A stretch of 64,000 nt of DNA from Microtetraspora glauca (GTDB taxonomy: Bacteria > Actinomycetota > Actinomycetes > Streptomycetales > Streptomycetaceae): contig JOFO01000036.1 in the NCBI GenBank assembly GCA_000721275.1, positions 1 to 64,000 on the forward strand, read 5' to 3'. The translations under genes and the position numbers were made by a program. The notes beneath the pieces are model-generated. The model saw only the letters and a list, made by a program, of their open reading frames with translations, made no database searches and was not told the origin of the DNA. Below, piece by piece: positions 60,162 to 64,000 of the stretch; the stretch's first letter is position 1, and every line of letters starts with the position of its first letter.

Positions 60162-60579
60162 GCCCGGTCGTCCACAGGACGATTTCCGCCGGCGCGTTCG
60201 ACGCCGCCGGGTCGCCAGGGGGCGGTCCGGCCGCCCGGTGACCGCCGCCGGAATCCCACCCGGATTCCGTCCGAACTTGTCCGGAAGAAGACGCTCCTCC
60301 GGCCGGGATGGTTGCCGCACCGGCCCGGCGGGCCGGGACGACCTGGCGTTTTCGCGTCACACCCGGCGGCTCCCGACCACCGTTCAAGATCACTTCGGGC
60401 CGACCCGGCGGCGGGTTGTCCGCGGCAGGTGCGAGGATGCCTCCAGCACGTCGCATCGGTGGGGTCGGGAGCCCCCGCGCCGTGCCGACCTGTACCGGGC
60501 GACGCGTCCGTGCCGGGTGGGGGGAGACACGGGGCGGTCCCCTGCCGGGCATGTCGCGCAGAAGGGACCGCTGACGGCG
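60162..60579. other. Intergenic region ahead of the FHA/FtsK gene
   Basis: About 420 bp with no gene I can support. It should contain the rightward promoter of the FHA/FtsK gene; AAGGGA is about 12 bases before that ATG, which is a longer gap than usual, so the ribosome site is weak. No repeats seen. Confidence 0.4.
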
Positions 60580-63500
60580 ATGCAGATCCGGCTGACCGTC
60601 CTCGCGCCGCACGCCGGCCACGGCGCCGGGCGCGCCTGCGACGTGCTCGTCACGGCCCCCGCGGGCACCGCCCTGTCCGCCGTGGCGTCGCCGCTCGCCG
60701 CCGCCGTCACCGGCCCCGACGCGGCCGGCACCGGCACGCCCGTGCTGTACGCGGGCGCGGAGCGGCTGGACGCCCGCCGCTGCGTGCTGGGCGAGCCGCC
60801 GCTCGTCGACGGCGCGGTCCTGGCGCTGCACGCCCCCGACCCGGACGACCGGGCCGGCCTCGACGCCACCGTCTCCTCGGCCGCCCGGCTGCACGTGGTC
60901 GCCGGCCCGGACGCGGGCGGGGTGCACCTGCTGCACGGCGGGGCGATCCGCGTGGGCCGGTCCGTGGAGGCGGACGTGCCGCTGGACGACCCGGACGTGT
61001 CCCGCGCGCACTGCACGGTGACGGTCGCCGCGGACGGCCGGGTCACCGTCGCCGACCTCGGCTCCACCAACGGCACCACCCTCGACGGCGTGTCCGTCGG
61101 CGACCGTCCGGTCCCGCTGCGCCCCGGGGCGCTGCTCCGGCTCGGCGAGTCCACCCTGCGGCTCACCGTCCCCGACGCCGCCGCGGACGCCGGGACGCTG
61201 CCGACCGCACCCGACGGCGAGGGCCACCTCCGGGTGCCCCCGCCGCAGGCCGCGCCCGCGACGGACGGGGACGCGGCCGGGGACGCGCGCGCGTGGCCCG
61301 CCCCCGCCGACGGACCGGCCCGGGACGCCGCCCCCGCCGGAGCCGGCACTCCCCCGGCCCCCGTACCCGGCCCGTCGCCCTCCTGGGCCGGTCAGGGCCC
61401 CGGCACGCACGGCTCCGCGCGCGGCGTGCCCCTGGCCGAGTCGTGGCCGGACGCCGGGCACGCGCGGGCGGGCGAGCCCGGGGACGGTGACGCGGGCGCC
61501 CCGCACAGCCGCGTCCGTACGCCCGCCGAGGGCACCGATCCGGCGACCCGCAGGACCGGCCGACGCGGGCTCGGCGCGTGGGCGCGGCGGCTCGCGGGCG
61601 GGCGCGACACGGAGACCGCGCCCGGCGCCCCCGCGGCCCCGGCCGGCCCCGAGGCGGCCCGGCCGGACGCGCCCGGCGGCACCGCGGCGCCCGACACCTG
61701 GCCCGACCCGGCCGCCGTCCTGCTGACCGCGCTCGGCCCCGGCCCCCGCCTCTGGGAGCGGACCGCCGGCCATCCCGAGGCCCTGGTCGTCCGGCTCGGC
61801 ACCGCCGACCGCGCGGAGCTGTCCGGAGTGCCCGTCACCGTCGGACTGCGCGAGGCGGGCTCGCTCGGTCTCGCCGGCCCCTCGGACCGGCTGACCGGCC
61901 TGGCCCGGGCCGTGGTGGCCCAGCTGGCCGCCCTGCACTCCCCCGCCGACCTGGAGATCGTCCTCGTCAGCGCCGACCGGAACCGCCCCCTGGAGGAGCG
62001 GCGGCGCGCCTGGGGCTGGCTCGGCTGGCTCCCGCACGTGCGGCCCGCGCACGGCCAGGACTGCCGGCTGCTCCTCGCGTACGACCGCGAGCAGGCCCAG
62101 GCCCGTACGGCCGAGCTGACCCGGCGCCTCGACGACGGTCCGCTCGGGCCCGGCTGGGCCAGCGCGGACCGGGCCGCGGTCGCGGAGGCCGCCGCCCGGT
62201 ACACGGGCCCGGTGACGGTCGTCGTCGTCGACGGCGACCCGGGCACGGCCGCGCTGCGCGAGACGGTGGCCCGGCTCGCGCAGGCCGGCGCGGCGGCCGG
62301 CATCCATCTGATCTGCCTCGCCGAGGCGCCCGCCGCGTCCCCGGCGTCGCCGGTCGCCGCCACCTACGAGGCGGCCTGCGCCGCCTCCCTCGCCTTCCGC
62401 GAGTGCGGGGCGGCGGCCCTGCTCAGCGGGGACGTGGCCACGGCGCTGCGGCTGCTGCGCACGTCCGGCGGGCGGGTCGCCGGCCACGGCACGGTCGGGG
62501 TCGTGGACGCGGTCTCGGTGGCCTGGGCGGAGCGTTTCGGGCGCGCGCTGGCCCCGCTGCGCACGGACTCCGCGTCGGCGGTCCCCGGGCGGGCCGCCGC
62601 GCTGCCGCCGTCCGCGCGGCTCCTGGACGAGCTGGGCCTCGCGCGGGCCACCCCGGCGTCCCTGATGGCCCGCTGGGCGTCCGCCGGGGAGGGCACGGCG
62701 GTGCTCGGCGCGGGGCCGCGCGGCCCGCTCTCCGTGGACCTCACGGCGGAGGGCCCGCACCTGCTGATCGAGGGCCCGGCGGGCAGCGGCCGCACGGAGC
62801 TGCTGCGGGCCGTCGCCGCGTCCCTGGCGGCCGGCGCCCGGCCGGACCGGCTCGGGCTGCTCCTGGTGGACGGCGCGGGCGGCGAGCGCGGCGAGGGCCT
62901 GGCGGCCTGTACGGAGCTGCCGCACGTCACCGAGCACCTGGTGGCCTCGGACCCGGTCCGGATGCGGGAGTTCGCGCAGGCGCTGGGCGCGGAGCTGAAG
63001 CGCCGCGCGGAGCTGCTGGGCGACGCGGACTTCGCCGACCGGCGGACCACGCGCGCGGTGGTCGGCCAGCGGGGCGCGAGCGCCGCCGAGGCGATGCCGC
63101 AGGGCGTCCGGGCGGCTGTCCGGCTCGCGGACGCGTCGGACCTGGAGGACCGCCCGAGCGGCCGGACCCTGCGCACGGGCGCGGGCGCGGTCGGCGACAG
63201 CCCGCCGGGGGCGCGGACGCCGTACCCGGGCGCGGACGGCGCCCGGGTGCCCCGCCCCTCCGGCGAACTGCCCTCGACCCCCAGCGACCGCCTGGCCGGC
63301 CGGGCCCACGTGGGCGACCTGCCGGCCACCTTCAACGGCCGCCCGGGCGGCCGGGCCGCCGACCTCCCCACCCGCCCCAGCGGCCGCACCCTCCGCACCG
63401 ACGACGCCGACCCGGGCGACGTCGGCACCCCGCCGAGCGGCCGCACCCCGTACCCCGGCCGGTCGGACGTCCCGACCTCGGCGAGCGGCCGTACGGCGTA

Positions 63501-64000
63501 CCCCCGCGCGGGCACGGCCTCCGGCGCCGGCGACGTCCCGGGCACGGCGAGCGGTCGCACCGCCCACCCGAACGCCTCGGACGTCCCGTCCCCCGCGAGC
63601 GGGCGCACTCCGTACCCCGGCCGCTCGTCCGACCTCCAGGACGCGACCAGCGGGCGCACGCCCCACCCCGGCCGGTCCGACCTCGCGTCCCCCGCGAGCG
63701 GGCGCACGCCGTACCCCGGGTCCGGGTCCGGGGGCGTGGAGCGGGGCGGGGGGCGCGTGCCGCGGCCGGGGAGCGAGGAGGACCACCTCCCGAGGCCCGC
63801 CGCCGCCGGCCGGCTGCCGCTGCCGCGGCTCGTCGTGCTCGTGGACGACTTCGACGCCCTGGTCGCGCCCGCGCTGGGCGCGCCGGGGCGGCCCGCCGCG
63901 GGGTCCGTCGTCCGGGCCCTGGAGGCGGTCGCGCGGCACGGCGAACGGCTCGGAGTGCACCTGATCGCGACCTCGGCCCGGCCGGACCGGACCGTCGACA
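60580..64000 (+). CDS. FHA/FtsK-SpoIIIE-type ATPase, partial (EssC-like)
   Basis: The open frame continues past the window; 1140 residues are seen. Residues 1-85 are a ubiquitin-like YukD-type fold, 105-200 an FHA domain (GRS 126-128, SRAH 141-144, STNG 162-165), which binds phosphothreonine. A long Pro/Ala linker follows (200-390), then the first FtsK-type ATPase domain. Its Walker A is GPAGSGRTELL at 732-742, with Arg738 where Lys is normal. A repeat insertion (about 835-1075) holds eight SGRT units. The Walker B-like LVVLVDDFD is at 1084-1092. EssC and FtsK homologues drive type VII secretion or DNA transport. Kinase neighbour PkaA could phosphorylate a partner that the FHA domain binds. 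Confidence 0.82.
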   Translation, partial: MQIRLTVLAPHAGHGAGRACDVLVTAPAGTALSAVASPLAAAVTGPDAAGTGTPVLYAGAERLDARRCVLGEPPLVDGAVLALHAPDPDDRAGLDATVSSAARLHVVAGPDAGGVHLLHGGAIRVGRSVEADVPLDDPDVSRAHCTVTVAADGRVTVADLGSTNGTTLDGVSVGDRPVPLRPGALLRLGESTLRLTVPDAAADAGTLPTAPDGEGHLRVPPPQAAPATDGDAAGDARAWPAPADGPARDAAPAGAGTPPAPVPGPSPSWAGQGPGTHGSARGVPLAESWPDAGHARAGEPGDGDAGAPHSRVRTPAEGTDPATRRTGRRGLGAWARRLAGGRDTETAPGAPAAPAGPEAARPDAPGGTAAPDTWPDPAAVLLTALGPGPRLWERTAGHPEALVVRLGTADRAELSGVPVTVGLREAGSLGLAGPSDRLTGLARAVVAQLAALHSPADLEIVLVSADRNRPLEERRRAWGWLGWLPHVRPAHGQDCRLLLAYDREQAQARTAELTRRLDDGPLGPGWASADRAAVAEAAARYTGPVTVVVVDGDPGTAALRETVARLAQAGAAAGIHLICLAEAPAASPASPVAATYEAACAASLAFRECGAAALLSGDVATALRLLRTSGGRVAGHGTVGVVDAVSVAWAERFGRALAPLRTDSASAVPGRAAALPPSARLLDELGLARATPASLMARWASAGEGTAVLGAGPRGPLSVDLTAEGPHLLIEGPAGSGRTELLRAVAASLAAGARPDRLGLLLVDGAGGERGEGLAACTELPHVTEHLVASDPVRMREFAQALGAELKRRAELLGDADFADRRTTRAVVGQRGASAAEAMPQGVRAAVRLADASDLEDRPSGRTLRTGAGAVGDSPPGARTPYPGADGARVPRPSGELPSTPSDRLAGRAHVGDLPATFNGRPGGRAADLPTRPSGRTLRTDDADPGDVGTPPSGRTPYPGRSDVPTSASGRTAYPRAGTASGAGDVPGTASGRTAHPNASDVPSPASGRTPYPGRSSDLQDATSGRTPHPGRSDLASPASGRTPYPGSGSGGVERGGGRVPRPGSEEDHLPRPAAAGRLPLPRLVVLVDDFDALVAPALGAPGRPAAGSVVRALEAVARHGERLGVHLIATSARPDRTVD

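Noticed and set aside
60157..63960. Leftward open frame of about 1270 codons across the FHA/FtsK gene
   Set aside because: The composition is Arg/Gly/Ala-rich with no motifs, while the rightward frame has FHA and ATPase motifs. It is a high-GC shadow frame.

Overview
The window is chromosomal DNA of a Streptomyces or a very close relative. The G+C content is very high, GTG and TTG starts are common, and many neighbouring genes share a 4-base GTGA or ATGA stop/start overlap. Gene content points the same way: an SsgA-like sporulation protein, a LAETG-type sortase signal, DasR-like and NnaR-like nitrogen and aminosugar control, and the adjacent Ser/Thr kinases PkaA and PkaB. The order ssgG - FAD oxidase - TPR protein - hppD ... 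murA - hup - malic enzyme - HelD-like helicase - nnaR - narK ... ssrA - smpB - ftsX - ftsE - prfB - pkaB - pkaA matches, from memory and not looked up, one arm of the S. coelicolor core chromosome. Most of the window is therefore conserved backbone, with a few accessory insertions.

Layout. 1-6.2 kb: a truncated DUF2510 protein, ssgG, a glycolate/D-lactate-type FAD oxidase, a TPR protein, and tyrosine catabolism (hppD divergent from an Lrp regulator). 6.3-12 kb: an ArsR regulator coupled to an MFS exporter behind a compact leaderless promoter, a secreted Lon-like protease, a Tat-exported hydrolase, an ArsR-like regulator and an IclR regulator. 12.3-16.4 kb: an SF2 helicase, an RHH/Doc toxin-antitoxin pair and an MFS exporter. 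16.4-20.7 kb: a four-gene cassette of a small helical protein, a 788-residue WXG-motif protein and two duplicated lipoproteins. It resembles a type VII secretion effector with lipoprotein partners and is the best candidate for an undescribed system. A tRNA-Cys follows. 21-26.8 kb: a small membrane protein, a pseudokinase and two receptor-like Ser/Thr kinases whose only membrane helix begins with a Tat-type SRRRFLA motif.

26.8-31.4 kb: a three-gene xanthine-dehydrogenase-family molybdoenzyme operon with an odd 2Fe-2S subunit. 31.7-36.6 kb: a sugar ABC importer with a GH20 beta-N-acetylhexosaminidase, preceded by a recognisable promoter, a DasR-type dre site and paired operators, so probably aminosugar uptake. 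36.7-41.4 kb: DUF3039 protein, AlgH/YqgE protein, murA, HU, malic enzyme. 41.6-50.8 kb: a structured RNA candidate, HelD-like helicase, GNAT acetyltransferase, NnaR, NarK, LysR and MFS genes, tmRNA and smpB. 50.8-64 kb: S41 protease, ftsEX, a zinc-ribbon membrane peptide, a repeat-rich cell-wall protein, prfB, pkaB, pkaA, and the start of an FHA/FtsK-type ATPase that runs off the end.

How the genes work together. The chromosomal housekeeping set covers peptidoglycan synthesis and division (murA, ftsEX), trans-translation (ssrA with smpB) and translation termination (prfB). Signalling is dense, with five kinase-fold proteins, one of them probably inactive. Nitrogen control is visible at narK-nnaR and aminosugar control at the ABC-hexosaminidase operon. 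Strong inverted repeats separate most convergent genes and transcription units.
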